From NCBI GenBank assembly GCA_902493985.1, contig CABURR010000077.1, positions 1 through 6,196 on the forward strand: 6,196 nt of DNA, read 5' to 3'. The stretch comes from an uncultured Collinsella sp. (lineage in GTDB: Bacteria > Actinomycetota > Coriobacteriia > Coriobacteriales > Coriobacteriaceae). This document shows, piece by piece, positions 6,126-6,196 of the stretch; position 1 is the first letter of the stretch, and each line of letters starts with the position of its first letter. The translations under genes and the position numbers were made by a program. Under the pieces are notes generated by a model. The model worked only from the letters and a program-made list of their open reading frames with translations, was not told the origin of the DNA and did no database searches.

Positions 6126-6196
6126 ATGAATCCCAGGACTAAATCTCAGGACATTCGCGACTTGAGCCAAAACGATATTCGCGAGCTCGTGGCCGA
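6126..6196 (+). CDS. N-terminal fragment, possibly 23S rRNA (adenine-2503-C2) methyltransferase RlmN (truncated by window edge)
   Basis: An ATG at 6126 opens a frame that continues past the right edge after 23 complete codons, beginning MNPRTKSQDIRDLSQNDIRE and continuing LVA. GAAAGG at 6115-6120 sits 5 nt upstream, a good ribosome site. The segment 'DLSQNDIRELVA' resembles the start of RlmN proteins, where a 'Lxxxel...la' helix precedes the GEPxFRAxQ segment. The radical-SAM CxxxCxxC motif that would prove this lies outside the window. The gene is divergent from ddl across an 85-bp gap. That it is a real start is likely; the RlmN identity is tentative. Confidence 0.5.
   Translation, partial: MNPRTKSQDIRDLSQNDIRELVA

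Overview
The window reads as chromosomal core-genome DNA from a G+C-rich, Gram-positive-type bacterium. The Ddl-type peptidoglycan enzyme, the PafB/PafC-like pair of WYL regulators and the exonuclease-DinG fusion together suggest an actinobacterium, most likely a gut Coriobacteriia member such as Collinsella. That assignment is an inference from protein style and gene content; there is no rRNA or other marker here. I see no mobile element, CRISPR array, tRNA or rRNA.

Layout, left to right. Positions 1-65 (-) hold the first 21 codons of an unidentified gene. Positions 66-263 are a divergent promoter region with several short repeats and palindromes and a sequence resembling the mycobacterial PafBC-dependent (RecA-NDp) promoter. 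Positions 264-1286 and 1273-2190 (+) encode two overlapping WYL-domain regulators that look like PafB followed by PafC. Positions 2187-5081 (-) encode a 964-residue DinG-family helicase with an N-terminal DEDDh exonuclease domain and an apparently intact four-cysteine Fe-S site. Positions 5075-6040 (-) encode D-alanine--D-alanine ligase, which overlaps the dinG start by 7 nt. Positions 6041-6125 form a second compact divergent promoter region, and 6126-6196 (+) hold the start of another gene, tentatively RlmN.

How the genes may work together. ddl and dinG form one minus-strand transcription unit that couples cell-wall precursor synthesis to a DNA repair enzyme only by position. The PafB/PafC-like pair converges on dinG with interlocked stop codons. 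In mycobacteria PafBC activates the LexA-independent DNA-damage response, so a damage-response regulator lying beside a repair helicase is the most interesting context here. Nothing in the window looks like a wholly new defence or mobile system. The main points to follow up are the Fe-S plus exonuclease combination in DinG, the PafBC-like locus with its candidate promoter motif, and the terminator-poor convergent junction.
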